Made by a program: the position numbers and the translations under genes
Source of the DNA: Lingula anatina
Lineage: Eukaryota; Brachiopoda; Lingulata; Lingulida; Lingulidae
DNA: 62,449 nucleotides
Direction: 5' to 3'
Assembly (NCBI RefSeq): GCF_001039355.2
Contig: NW_019774347.1
Span: 1 to 62,449 of the forward strand
Notes under the pieces: model-generated
Databases searched by the model: none
Told to the model about the DNA's origin: nothing
The model's input: the letters and a program-made list of their open reading frames with translations, nothing else
Part shown: positions 1 to 27,161 of the stretch, one piece after another
Layout: each line of letters opens with the position of its first letter
Numbering within the stretch: position 1 is the first letter of the stretch

Positions 1-4928
<4,928 letters not shown>

Positions 4929-4929
4929 N
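4929..4929. other. Single N: contig join
   Basis: One ambiguous base splits a DDX3 exon 7 copy from intron sequence downstream of exon 16. It is followed directly by an AG microsatellite (4930-4953). Confidence 0.85.
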
Positions 4930-4930
4930 G

Positions 4931-17151
<12,221 letters not shown>

Positions 17152-17227
17152 ATTACAAAATCTATAAGATGTTTCTTCACACGTTAAAGTGAATCATAAA
17201 TGAGTGCGCCGCACAAAGGGAAACGCA

Positions 17228-17251
17228 CCTTATATAGTTCAGATCACGTGA
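17228..17251 (-). promoter_or_regulatory. DDX3 core promoter: TATA-like box and E-box
   Basis: On the minus strand a TATATAAGG sequence (17228-17236) lies about 80 bases upstream of the DDX3 ATG. A palindromic TCACGTGA E-box (17244-17251) sits just upstream of it. E-boxes of this form bind USF/MITF/TFE-type factors; that use here is inference. Confidence 0.5.
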
Positions 17252-17631
17252 CCGGCGAGACACGGGAGTATTGAATCTTCAGACAGCATTGATAATTTAC
17301 TTTTGGGAGTTTATATATATATAATATCAATATACAATATATTAATAACTTAATTTAGTTATATTTATCTGTAAAATAAACATATAACTTCACTGTATAT
17401 ATTCACGTAAGATGTGAAATTTTAAATATGCTCTAAAAATAAATGCTCCCCCACCAAATCATGGTACTTTAAAGTCGTAAATAGACCGGTTTTGTCTATG
17501 TATTTCTGTTCGTGAAATCTTATTTAGACGTTTGTATCTAACATAAATATACAGCATTTTATTTCTGACATACAACATTTACTTTTATTCAATGCAAAAG
17601 ATATTTAAACCAGCAATGTCGTAAATTTTAA

Positions 17632-17669
17632 CTCCTTTCCGGCCTCTTTAATCGGCCATCTTGACACAG
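17632..17669 (+). promoter_or_regulatory. RPL8: RPL8 5' UTR exon with TOP-like start
   Basis: CTCCTTTCCGGCCTCTTT followed by a short leader and donor CACAG/gtgaga, 227 bases upstream of the acceptor at 17896. A C plus pyrimidine run at the cap site is the TOP element that puts ribosomal-protein mRNAs under growth (mTOR/LARP1) control. The exact cap site is inferred. Confidence 0.65.
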
Positions 17670-17903
17670 GTGAGAACCAACGTAGAATGGCCTTTGGAAA
17701 ATCCATTAAATCACTCATACCCATTATACATCCGAACATATATTTCAGATAAATAAAAACCTAGGACACAGATGAAACCATATTGCAAATTTGTTTGAGA
17801 AAAACATTGCCCTGTTATGTGTTATTGGATTGTAAATGTGCCCGACCTGTAACGTGTTCCCGTCTGTGTTTAAAAACGTATTTCTATTTCTTTTAGCCCA
17901 AGT

Positions 17904-18041
17904 ATGGGGCGTGTAATTAGAAGTCAGCGTAAGGGTCCTGGAAGTGTTTTCAAGGCCCACACTAAGAACAGGAAAGGAGCTGCAAGGCTCAGGCCAGTTG
18001 ACTTTGCTGAAAGACATGGATACATCAAAGGAGTCGTGAAG
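17904..18041 (+). CDS. RPL8: RPL8 coding exon 1
   Basis: 46 codons, [11 protein letters not shown] to GYIKGVVK, in an exon that opens at 17897 after acceptor tttag; donor gtaggt. Confidence 0.97.
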
Positions 18042-18980
18042 GTAGGTAAAAACGAGCACAGGGCTTGACAAAAAGGGTGGGCCACTGGATCTGGGCCACT
18101 GAAAACCAACCTCGGGCCATGGAATCGATGGGGTCACTGGCCAAGGAGCGAGTAAAATGTCATGTGTCAAGTCAGCCTTCCAATATTTACCAGTATTGAA
18201 AAAAGTTAGTGTCAAGCCCTGAAGCAGAAAATGGCATATAAGTTTTTCAATACAGACTAATTCTGAATACAAATGCAGTGTTTTGCTCATTACAGAGTAT
18301 AGTCAGTGCATATCAGCATTTCGAAAAATGAAATTCAATTTGAATTTTTATCATTGCATAAAAAAAAGTGCTCCAGAGAAATGGCTTTGAACTTTAAGAA
18401 AGCCGTCTGTTACTTGTAAGTTTAAAATTGTTGTAGTGCAGTGATGACACTAAGTTCCAAAAAAGTTGTGACTCACTAGTCAGAAGAGGTAAATTCTATG
18501 AAATCTGTCTGAGACTTTGAACAGTTTCTCATAGATTATTCGCCTTTTATAAAGCCATCTAGTAGTAACTTACCAAAAAAATCTTGTCTCCAATGTTTAA
18601 GTGAGGTTGATCAAGAAACTAGCATTTTTAGGTCCATTTTTTTGTTTGACAAAAACACTTGTGCTGTAATTTGATTCATAAGTTCTTATATATTTTTCTT
18701 ATCAGGATATCATTCACGATGCAGGCCGTGGTGCTCCCCTGGCCAAGGTTGTCTTCAGGGACCCCTACAAGTATAAACTGAGACAAGAGACCTTCATTGC
18801 CTGTGAGGGCATGTACACTGGACAGTTTGTGTACTGTGGAAAGAAAGGTGATTTGAAGTATTTCTGAATTTCTAGAACTTCTTAGGAAGTCATCTTTAGT
18901 TTGTGTGTCTGTGTGTGCTTGCGCAAAAATGTGATAAAATTGTGAAGAGAATGGTTTAAAGATAGGGTTGATAGCTTGTC

Positions 18981-19013
<33 letters not shown>

Positions 19014-22000
19014 TGTTATAAGAATCTCACCATGAATAAATCAAAAGGCAGTCTTGAAATGAAATTTAATTTTGAAAATGGAAAGACCATACCCGGCTGG
19101 TGGTACCTACCCAGGAGGAGGTAACCCCTCTGTGAACCTCTAGGAATAAAAGTGGAATGGCAATGATGAGTAAAAAAAATTTTCTTCACTTTGACCTGAA
19201 TTTCATTGCTGACCTTCAGAGTTCTGAGCTATTCCAGATCTTTTTCACAGACGGTTCATTTTGATGAAATAAAAGATGTGCTTGACAAAAAATTGTGAAA
19301 TTTTACTTGTAGACAGACTTGGCATAGCTTTGCAATTAAAATTAAATTAGTGATGTTTTTGGTGTAGGTTGGTGCAGACTTCTTGTTTGAAGAATATATT
19401 TGCTTGCTAGGACGTCTATTTAAGAATGAAAATTATTGTGTTGTTGAATTTTCTGTTGCTTCATGCTCTCTGTATCGACATTTCTTTTATCTTGATCTGC
19501 ATATCCCAGCTGGCGGTACAACACTGGTGGTGGCTGCACTTCTCTCTGGGGTTGCGCTAACACTCGCCAATTTAGCCAAATGCTAAAACTGACTTCAACT
19601 GGCTAAAGAAAAAGGGCTTGATTTGACATGTTTTAGCCAAATTATAACCATTTTGGTAACAAATTGACAAAAATGTGGTGATTTGGCTAAGCGAAAAAAA
19701 TTGCTAGCACTACTGCAGTCTCTTATTCACATCTAATAAATTGATTTATCTATTTTCAGCTGTTCTCCAGATAGGCAATGTCCTCCCTATCGGGTCCATG
19801 CCTGAGGGAACCGTCATCTGCAATGTAGAGGAGAAAGCTGGTGACCGCGGCAGGCTGGCCCGAGCTTCAGGAAACTACGCCACCGTCGTCTCACACAACC
19901 ATGAAACAAAGAAGAGTCGTGTGAAGCTTCCATCAGGGTCCAAGAAGGTGGTACCTTCAGCAAATAGGGCTATGGTTGGTAGGTTGTGGATTTTTTTCTC
20001 TCTGTGGACATGCGGCAGAGGCAATCATTTTGGTTAAAAAGATAAAAAAATGAATAGTTTATATAAAGAGTTTGCCCAAACATGTCATAGGTTGATTGAA
20101 ATAATGTCTATGTATTAAAAAAAAAAAGAAAACTTGGCTAGATTTAATCTTCTGTTTGTTGGAACTCATAGTGTAGTACAATATTTTGTATTAGAGCCAC
20201 TGTGTTACAGTGTAGACAAAATGAGCATGGATTGTGTAAACGTGAACTAGCAGTGATGACAAACGAATGCCCCTGTCAGAATACCATGACGAAACCTCAC
20301 TAGAGGTTAATCTGAGCCAGTTCACCATTTGGACAATTCTTGATTTGTTTTTAGAAAAGTGAATATGAATATTTTAATTATTTAAAGTGACTTCTGTCTT
20401 TTACTACAATCAGGCAAAGACCTATGACCCAGTCGTTTAGGGCCTTGAACACCTGACTGTCACATTGATTTGATTTGATTTGATTGTTTACAATGTCGTT
20501 CTAAATTTTTCATTCAAATTTAGGCATAAACATTTTAAAACATTAACACAGTGGTATAGAATATTATAAAGTGCATTTTCAAAATGTGCATCCCCAAGTT
20601 TTTTTGGTTGAGACACCTTAGACTGACCACCCTCTTCATTTCAGGTATCGTCGCTGGAGGAGGTCGTATAGACAAACCCATGCTGAAAGCTGGGCGAGCA
20701 TACCACAAATACAAGGCCAAGAGAAACTGCTGGCCTAAGGTCCGCGGTGTGGCTATGAACGTAAGTGAACTTCGCTGCAGGTGATGGAAAAGGTTTTTGA
20801 ACGTTGTCAGTTTTGCCGTTCTGACCCACCCGTTTGCCCGTTTTACTGATTTAATGTGTTTGCTATCCTGCATGTAGTGACTTCAAATTTCAAATACAAA
20901 CCATTATAAATTACTCCCTGTAACATATTTTCTAAACAAAAACAAACCTAAATCGACTTATTTGAATTCCAATGTAAAACAACCAAGTGTATAACACAGC
21001 CCTCGGAGTTTATAACAGAGTGAGACTATTTTCACTAGAATTAACTGTCATCTGTCATGTTTTTTCAGCCTGTTGAACATCCTCACGGTGGTGGTAACCA
21101 TCAGCATATTGGTAAGGCATCCACAGTCAGGAGGGACGCATCCGCTGGTAAAAAGGTAAGACAAACTCTCTTGATTTTTGTGATACTTAGAACAGGGTGT
21201 AAATTTTTGTAGAGAAATGGCTTGTTCCTATTTGCCTTGCCATTGCTGGCATTATTTTTAAAAAAAGTTATTTTCATCTAGAGCCAATGTCTTAAAAGAA
21301 TATAGGCCGTAGGATGATCTAAGTAAATTTTCACTCTCCTCTGGACCAAAAAAAATAGAGTAGAAAATCGATTAGGTTGTAGACGTATATTTGAAGTGCT
21401 TGTTTGCACTAAAGTACGTCCCCCCCCCCCTTTTTCCAAAAAAAAAAAAAAAAAAAAAATCCAGTCTTGGAACCACAACAAACTTCAAACTTGGGTACCT
21501 TTTTGTAAAACTGAATCAAGTGGATTTCAGTTTGTTTTATGATTCAAGCAGTGATGAAAGCAAACCCATGTCTGATATTACATGAAGACACTCGGTTGAG
21601 GTTTCTGAGCTGTGCCCCCAAGTCATAACATTTTGGCATCGTGTAATTCAATAGTAGAATATCCCAATCACTAAACACTTCCAAACTCCTTTAACAAGGA
21701 TGTGATTTTAGATGGAATTACAGCCAACAAAAACTTAAATTTTAATCAAAAGTGCTGTGTTAAAAGGTTTATGGTTGTGCAGAAGCAATAAATGGATTTG
21801 ATTAAACTTAAATGTATTAAATTTTACTATAAAGTTACACGACAGTACGATAACTTAGTAAGATGTGTTATATGAGACAATACGTTTCTTAACTTTTATT
21901 TGGCAAACGATCCTCAGTAATTAATTACTGATGGATCCACATGTTAAATCGAATTCTAAATTGTGAATGTTTCCCCATTTTCAGGTCGGTCTCATTGCAG

Positions 22001-22065
22001 CCAGACGTACTGGTCGTATCAGGGGTACCAAGCAAATTACCGGCAAGGAAAACAAGAAAGAATAA
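17904..22065 (+). CDS. RPL8: 60S ribosomal protein L8 (uL2)
   Basis: Structural protein of the large ribosomal subunit (uL2 family), located near the peptidyl transferase centre. Six coding exons (17904-18041, 18706-18847, 19760-19978, 20645-20760, 21069-21155, 21985-22065) join to a 260-residue protein; vertebrate RPL8 has 257. It starts [20 protein letters not shown] and contains [58 protein letters not shown] and the conserved loop [20 protein letters not shown] with its His. The C-terminus [14 protein letters not shown] departs from the usual tail. All introns are GT-AG, and introns 3, 4 and 6 contain C/D snoRNA or snoRNA-like sequences. The last exon is copied at 27093-27161. Confidence 0.98.
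18059..18221. mobile_element. Foldback MITE in RPL8 intron
   Basis: Starts CAGGGCTTGACA and ends TGTCAAGCCCTG, a perfect 12-bp inverted pair enclosing about 140 bp. The arms then diverge. No clear target duplication. Confidence 0.65.
18706..18847 (+). CDS. RPL8: RPL8 coding exon 2
   Basis: Encodes [20 protein letters not shown] to FVYCGKK. Donor gtgatt. Confidence 0.97.
19087..19142. repeat. Short dispersed repeat shared with 41376-41428
   Basis: The stretch from GGCTGGTGGTACC to AACCTCTAGG aligns with the sequence just after the N at 41325 over about 50 bases, with conserved CTGGTGGTAC, AGG-GGTA-C-CCTCT and CCTCTAG. Possibly the 3' tail of a retroelement. Confidence 0.4.
19154..19235 (+). 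ncRNA. C/D-box snoRNA in RPL8 intron (28S guide)
   Basis: An 82-nt unit with terminal stem GGAATGGC / GCTATTCC (8 bp, one G-U), C box ATGATGA (19163-19169), D' box CTGA (19196-19199) and D box CTGA (19224-19227). The 15 nt directly before D', TTTCTTCACTTTGAC, are an exact complement of GTCAAAGTGAAGAAA, which I recall as part of a highly conserved 28S rRNA core segment. By the D+5 rule the target would be the second A of GTCAA. Intronic snoRNAs in ribosomal-protein genes are usual in animals; they are released by splicing and direct 2'-O-methylation in the nucleolus. Confidence 0.85.
19570..19720. mobile_element. Probable small inverted-repeat element
   Basis: Left end GCTAACACTCGCCAATTTAG and right end reading GTGCTAGCAATTTTTTTCGC on the other strand form imperfect arms sharing TTTAGCCAAAT-like sequence. 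Non-coding, in RPL8 intron 3. Confidence 0.45.
19760..19978 (+). CDS. RPL8: RPL8 coding exon 3
   Basis: Encodes [20 protein letters not shown] to PSANRAMV; acceptor ttttcag, donor gtaggt. Confidence 0.97.
20242..20325 (+). ncRNA. C/D-box snoRNA in RPL8 intron (18S guide)
   Basis: An 84-nt unit with terminal stem GTGAACTAGC / GCCAGTTCAC (10 bp with one mismatch), C box GTGATGA (20253-20259), a C'-like ATGACGA (20286-20292) and D box CTGA (20312-20315). The internal guide ACGAATGCCCC (20263-20273) is an exact complement of GGGGCATTCGT, a conserved 18S rRNA segment as I recall it. The D' box after the guide is degenerate (CTGT or CAGA). The guide before the D box was not matched to a target. 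Confidence 0.8.
20645..20760 (+). CDS. RPL8: RPL8 coding exon 4
   Basis: Encodes [20 protein letters not shown] to VRGVAMN; donor gtaagt. Confidence 0.97.
21069..21155 (+). CDS. RPL8: RPL8 coding exon 5
   Basis: Encodes [20 protein letters not shown] to SAGKK, the catalytic-loop region of uL2. Confidence 0.97.
21547..21612 (+). ncRNA. Candidate C/D-box snoRNA in last RPL8 intron
   Basis: All four boxes are present in order: GTGATGA (21551), CTGA (21572), ATGAAGA (21582) and CTGA (21605). The immediate stem is only AGC/GCT, with an outer TTATGA/TCATAA pairing. I could not assign a target to either guide. Confidence 0.5.
21985..22065 (+). CDS. RPL8: RPL8 coding exon 6
   Basis: Encodes [20 protein letters not shown] to the stop. 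An ATTAAA poly(A) signal follows at 22163. Confidence 0.97.
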   Translation, partial: VGLIAARRTGRIRGTKQITGKENKKE

Positions 22066-22162
22066 TTGCTTGAAATGCAACATCAGAAACTGTGAAATTA
22101 TTGCGTACATTATTACAGTGACAGAAGAGAATTTTGTCATATTTAAAAAGAAAAAAAGAAAA

Positions 22163-22168
22163 ATTAAA
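22163..22168 (+). promoter_or_regulatory. RPL8: RPL8 poly(A) signal ATTAAA
   Basis: A common variant signal about 100 bases after the stop; it also survives in the duplicated block near 27262. Confidence 0.55.
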
Positions 22169-22912
22169 TGGTTTATACTGGAAGTGGTTGTTCTTGTTGT
22201 TTTGTCTTAGTCACACGTTTATTAAGGAACTGAGGACACGCAAACTTGTCATTTATCTGCAATGAATAGGCTCTTGAAATTATAATCACAATTATGAGTT
22301 AAACCAGTTAACCGGTCCAACTTTATAAACCCGATATCTGAATTGCCCTCCATTACTATACACATTTGCCGTCATCCAAGCGTCCAGAAATTGACGGCTA
22401 CTTCATCCTGTCCATCTCCCTAACCATTAGAAGTCACTGGAGACTAGCCCCAACACGATATTGTCTGCAGGTCGCTGGAGTTTCCAAGAACGAGACATGC
22501 TGGTGATAAAGATAAGTTCCCAGAAAGTTCATGTGCATATCTCACTCTTACACGCAAAAATATAGTATGATAAGTATAAACACAACATTTGGGAAACCAA
22601 CGTGTTGTTTTTTGGGCAATGGCCTAATGAGATGTTTTTCATCTACATCATTGAAGCAGAAGGGGCCCCCGAGTCCATTTCCGTGCTCCTTTTTGGGTAC
22701 AATCATCATGCTTTTGCATATTGTTTTAAGTTCTTTTAGAGAATTCTGTCAAGGCTTTTCAGTGGCATAGTTAACACACAGTTAACTGCAAATTATATCT
22801 CTTCTATATGCCAGCATCATAATATCTTTATTCTTGCATAATCCCATGCAGACTTTATATTACATGCCGTTATTTTGCCGTTGTCTTCTATAATGCAAGC
22901 ATAACAGACAGA
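22169..22912. other. Interval between RPL8 and glycosyltransferase copy A
   Basis: No gene recognised. The whole stretch aligns with about 27262-28064 and belongs to the tandem duplication. Confidence 0.5.
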
Positions 22913-23473
22913 TTAAACAAAATCCCCACAGAAAATGCAGAAATAGTTCAGAAGGTAACGGCACAGCGTTCCAGGCTTTATAGCGTCCCCATACGTTTTC
23001 GACAATCTGTTATATAGATGCACAGCAAATGACTCTTCGTTTACTGTGCCATTATCAAGGAAACATTCTCGTGTAACATTAGGCCACTCAATAGGATAAA
23101 ACGATTGCCGATACAAACGTCTGACTATGCACGACTCTTCTTTGGATAGATCTTAGTAACTGCTGACGTCACGAGCCACGCGCGATGTTTTTTCGCCGCG
23201 CGGGTGAGAAGACTCGGCCCATTTGCCCCCCAAACGCTCTGATTATAGTGAACTAGGTAATTTTTAAAACAATCACGGAGAAATGGAGACTCACAACTTG
23301 AAAACGGGTAGTGTGGTCTGATCTACCGGTGAATTCAGGATCATTCGGTGCCGAGTCTGGTAGTTGAGTAAGTCTGTCTACTTGAAAACCTGCTTCAGTG
23401 AACTCAGAAAACGCCTTTTGTGTCAAAGCTCAGAATGCGCACACTCGCATTTGGATGGTGGAAAAAATATACT
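22913..23473 (-). pseudogene. Broken A4GALT-like domain of copy A
   Basis: Homologous to the C-terminal third of copy B. It is interrupted by the TAG at its border, a 1-bp insertion in a T run, and replacement of about 270 bp (the part with DTD) by about 100 bp of unrelated sequence near 23290-23380. The last stretch, QSFYPIEWPNVTRECFLDNG to CIFCGDFV, remains readable at 22913-23116. Confidence 0.85.
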
Positions 23474-25551
23474 CTACAGTGAATGGCGGTTTCGCTTAGT
23501 CTGATTCTTTGTTCCATACACTTGAAAGAAAACCGAACCAGTCATTTCATTTTGGTTAAATTGCCCGAATGTTTTAAAGGGAACGACCCCAAATGTTATC
23601 GCCGTTTCTCGTAATGCGCGTGATTTCCGTATCTCGTACCACATGGTGGCTCGAAAGCGCATGTATATTTCACGATTTGGATTCATTTCCGGTTTGTCCC
23701 AATTAAAGTTGTCCAGGCCTCTGTAGGTTTTCCTCGTACGGTCCACAGTCACTGTGTGAAAAAGTTCTGTTAAGCCCTCAGTTCGATGCCCGCCTCCTCC
23801 AGGTAAGACATCAGTTTCCACAAAAACTACTGGAATCCCCATGGCAACGCATGGAAGCGCGCAATGGATACGCGAGGTTATAACTAATTTTGCGCGTGAG
23901 TATCTCTCTATCAAACTTTGTGCTTCTTCGTAGCGAGTTAATCTATCAAATTTCATCCAACTGGGTAGGTCATGTTTGACGTATATCGCCGATTTTCGTA
24001 TGTGATACGGAACAATTAATTCTAAAGCGCGTTTGTTTACATTAACGACAAATATGCCCTCTCTTTTAATGTTGGGATTGGGATTACGCATCAAAAGTGT
24101 CAAGCAGCCCGATTTAAATACTGAAAAGTTTTGGGATTTTAAGAAATTAAAAGTGACGTCATCACGAGCACCCACAGGGCCATGATGTCGAAGGTAATTT
24201 CTGCCCGGCTTAGTTAGTAGCTTCTTCCAGAAATTGGACCCAAAGTGCATCGATATAATCAAAGGGTTTAGATTAACTTTTGGTGGCCATATCATGTTGC
24301 CGGCGTTATACCAACCATTTAGAAATATTGTGATTGGTTCTTTGAGTATATTGGTTTGGTTGGAAACAATGAACCCTCTTCCATGCTGATCTTTCGTATC
24401 GCTTGTTTTAGATATATCATCACCGGCTGCATTTCGGTCCATGTACAAAGACCAATGTTTTTCCTTTTCATGGCTTTCTCTTTTACTGTTTGCTGCCCAA
24501 AAATTGTCAGTACCTTTCGACTGGACAGATGTTTTTACTACACTAGTGACGTCCCAATTATCCCTGTCCACAAATAAATCAACAAAGGGAAGAAATTGTA
24601 GCCCTGCCAGAGTTTGAATCTCATCCCCAACGTTGCTGCCTCTTGTCACATTCACCCGATGGTCAAAACTTAGGATTCCAAAGAGTTCATCTGGCCAAAA
24701 AGGTATTACAGAATCTCTACCGTTCTTTTCAATCTGTCTCTTATCTACCTGGTTAAGAACTTTTGATTTCAGTAAGATTGAAGCTGTGTCCCAATTTTGG
24801 ATTTGGCTTCTACTGCGACTGCTGTAGGCCGACTGAATCTCGATCATAGCATTTTGGACGAACAACGATTGTCGTTCGAACCTGGATACGAAAAAGATGC
24901 CTTTGGGGGACATCCATTCCCCCGTGAAATATTCATCTGGTAAATTTGACGGGACTATTCTTCTTACATCTATGTAAAGTCCACCAAATGTCCACAGTGC
25001 AAGTAAAACACTTACTTCATATACGGCTGCCATAAATTTACGACCCATGAGCAATTTCAGAATGGCGGATTTAGAGACAAAATCGTCCAGTGGTGTGCCC
25101 TGAGTCAACTCAGATAACAGTAAACGAAGTACTGTTACGTGTTTCCATGACTTGGCGTCTATTTGATCTATACATCCACTGCTTCCACACAGAAATACAA
25201 CGCGTTTCCCTGGATTTAACCGGACGACGGTCTCTATTTTATCCATAAGCGTTTGTGGAATTGCGGCATAATGAGACCAGACCATGACAAAGTCTGAGGT
25301 CGCATTTTGATGTTGGCCCAAGTGTTGTGGTGCTGCAGTTAACGCGTCCTCTTTATAAGATGTGGGTACAGTAGATTTGGAGCCACCTGTCCGACCACTT
25401 GTAGATGGCCTGGCAATCGCCAAAAACTGTTTTAACTGGGTATGAGGGCCCTTCTGGTTCTCCCGGTAGATGATATCTCCGGATGTAGCAGACTGTTTTT
25501 TAGCCACCAAGTTGCCACTTGTGTTAACTTTCGTCACTGCTAACGGCAGGG
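23474..25551 (-). CDS. Copy A exon 2
   Basis: Acceptor aactcag; continues in phase 1 from exon 1 (Thr-Leu-Pro-Leu-Ala-Val). Holds the degenerate DXD and pyruvyl transferase-like domains. Confidence 0.85.
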
Positions 25552-26001
25552 CTGAGTTGGAATAAAAAGATATAATAATATAATAGTAATAATATATATA
25601 TATGTAAAATGAGCACGCCAATACATGAACAGTATTGGAACCTGAAAATGTACTTTTTATATATAAAAGCATCTTCAAATATGTTGAATAGCACATACCG
25701 ACAATGGAATATTGTAGGCGAATCTACCAGAAACGTAACTAAAATTACAAATTAAATTCTGATTAAGAAGTCTATCTCAGTGGTCTTGTTATTGGGTATG
25801 CTGAACGTCCTGAATCTGATAGGCTTTCCTGTCCTTATATGTCTTCAATGGCGAATAATGTCCGCCCTTTAGCTTACTTTCAGTGCGGTTCATGAATTGG
25901 AAGGTGTAAATCAATGTCCCAATCACTAACAGCAGAACAGGCAGAAGGGATGTCTTCCAGCAACGAGGACATCTACGAAGACTCATCACTGTACAGCTCA
26001 T
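23474..26001 (-). CDS. Type II membrane glycosyltransferase-like/pyruvyl transferase-like protein, copy A (lost third domain)
   Basis: Two exons (25878-26001 and 23474-25551) encode 733 residues. A membrane anchor near the N-terminus (TSLLPVLLLVIGTLIYTF) predicts a Golgi type II protein. Next comes a GT32-like region in which the DXD site reads GGLYIDVRR, so the second Asp is Arg. A polysaccharide pyruvyl transferase-like domain follows, with NVGDEIQTLAGLQFLP, NGWY, HGPVGARD, SGCLTLL and TSRIHCALPCVAMGIPVVFV. The frame then stops at TAG where copy B has GAG, at the junction to the A4GALT-like domain. Downstream there is also a 1-bp insertion and a deletion that removes the DXD region. A two-domain enzyme could still be made. 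Start chosen at the first in-frame ATG. Confidence 0.82.
25878..26001 (-). CDS. Copy A exon 1 (signal anchor)
   Basis: Encodes MSCTVMSLRRCPRCWKTSLL and the hydrophobic stretch to MNRTE; donor gtaagc. A second ATG at 25986 is an alternative start. Confidence 0.75.
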
Positions 26002-26215
26002 CTTACCATACGCCGTGGAGGCAGATGAAGTGATAAATCCAAGGGAAAAGATCCTCAAAACATATGACGTGTCTCTCGCACGGAGCTACTGGTACAATAT
26101 ATTATGTGAATAATGGTTGTTGAAAAATAATTTATGATTCAACTTAAAAAACACTGTAACACAGTAAATCACCGTAGTATTATTCTTCTAGCGTGCTCTA
26201 ACATGTACCGTCGTT

Positions 26216-26764
26216 AAGGATAACGTCACCCTTCGCCCAAAACTTCTTCTTTACTGCTTTACATACATTGTTTTAGGTAATAAATAAATCGTCAGTGAGC
26301 AGTGAATAGATGAAGTAACATTTACACATATGTCATCTTAAGGGTGACGTCATAATTAATTGCGATTTTGGGGTAAAAACTGAAAAATCGGTTTTTCAAA
26401 TTTCTTTTACCTAAGTACCCACAATAACCGTTTCAACGCCGATTTAATGACACTATTTCGTACTCCAAAACCCTGCCAGCGATTTTTCTTAAAAGTCTTA
26501 GTTTAGATTTTATGATTGATAAAGCAAACTAATGCCCCAATTTGTTTAATGAAAATTTGTAATTAGGGGCTCACAACTTCATAACAAAAATTTTTAACTC
26601 AAAATGGCGGCACGGGATTGTATTGTTTTTCTCCTGGACAAATATAATTCTATTCGGCTGACCGAAGTGAATGGAATTATTTTCTCCTAGGGGGCGACAC
26701 TGTATACATTCGACCAGTTAGCGCAGACCAGTTGACACGTTAATTTTCCAGCGCGTATTTTTTC
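26216..26764. other. Spacer between duplication units
   Basis: About 550 bp, no gene or clear repeat seen. Confidence 0.5.
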
Positions 26765-27092
26765 AATTATATCTATGTATTTAAAAAAAAGCTTGGCTAG
26801 ATTTAATCTTATCTTTAGGTTGTGCAGAAGCAAAAAATGGATTTGATTAAACTTAAATGTATTAAATTTTACTATAAATTTTAAATGGCTGAAACTATAC
26901 GTAGCACGCTGTTCAACGACAAAGTTACACGACAGTATGACAGCCTTGTAAGGCGCGTTATCCGAGACAGTATATACGTTTCATCTATTTTTCATCAAAT
27001 CCTCAATAACAGAACAAATTTCCATTGATTATTGATGGTTCAATGAACACGTTGAATCGATTTCTAAATTGTGAACGTTTCCCCACTTTCAG

Positions 27093-27161
27093 GTCAGTCT
27101 CATAGCAGGTCGTATCAGGGGTACCAAGCAAATTACCGGCAAGGAAAACAAGAAAGAATAA
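27093..27161 (+). pseudogene. RPL8: Duplicated last exon of RPL8
   Basis: Copy of 21985-22065 with its acceptor (ctttcag) and stop, but 12 bases shorter in frame (loses ARRT from IAARRTGR) and VGL changed to VSL. No other RPL8 exon is nearby, so it cannot make a ribosomal protein. Confidence 0.88.

Larger units (their letters stand above)
20100..26215. repeat. Segmental duplication, unit A
   Basis: Runs from the last third of RPL8 through glycosyltransferase copy A. It matches unit B (26765-31540). Unit B lacks about 1.6 kb equivalent to 20160-21770, including RPL8 coding exons 4 and 5. Unit A lacks about 270 bp of the A4GALT-like coding region. Confidence 0.85.

Noticed and set aside
17745-18290. 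181-residue minus-strand open frame
   Set aside because: Antisense to RPL8 exon 1 and runs through a MITE.
18442-18512. GTGATGA and CTGA boxes in RPL8 intron 2, snoRNA-like spacing
   Set aside because: No adjacent terminal stem, poor inner boxes and no recognised guide.
20780-20824. GTGATGG...CTGA in RPL8 intron after coding exon 4
   Set aside because: Only about 45 nt long, no stem, C box imperfect.
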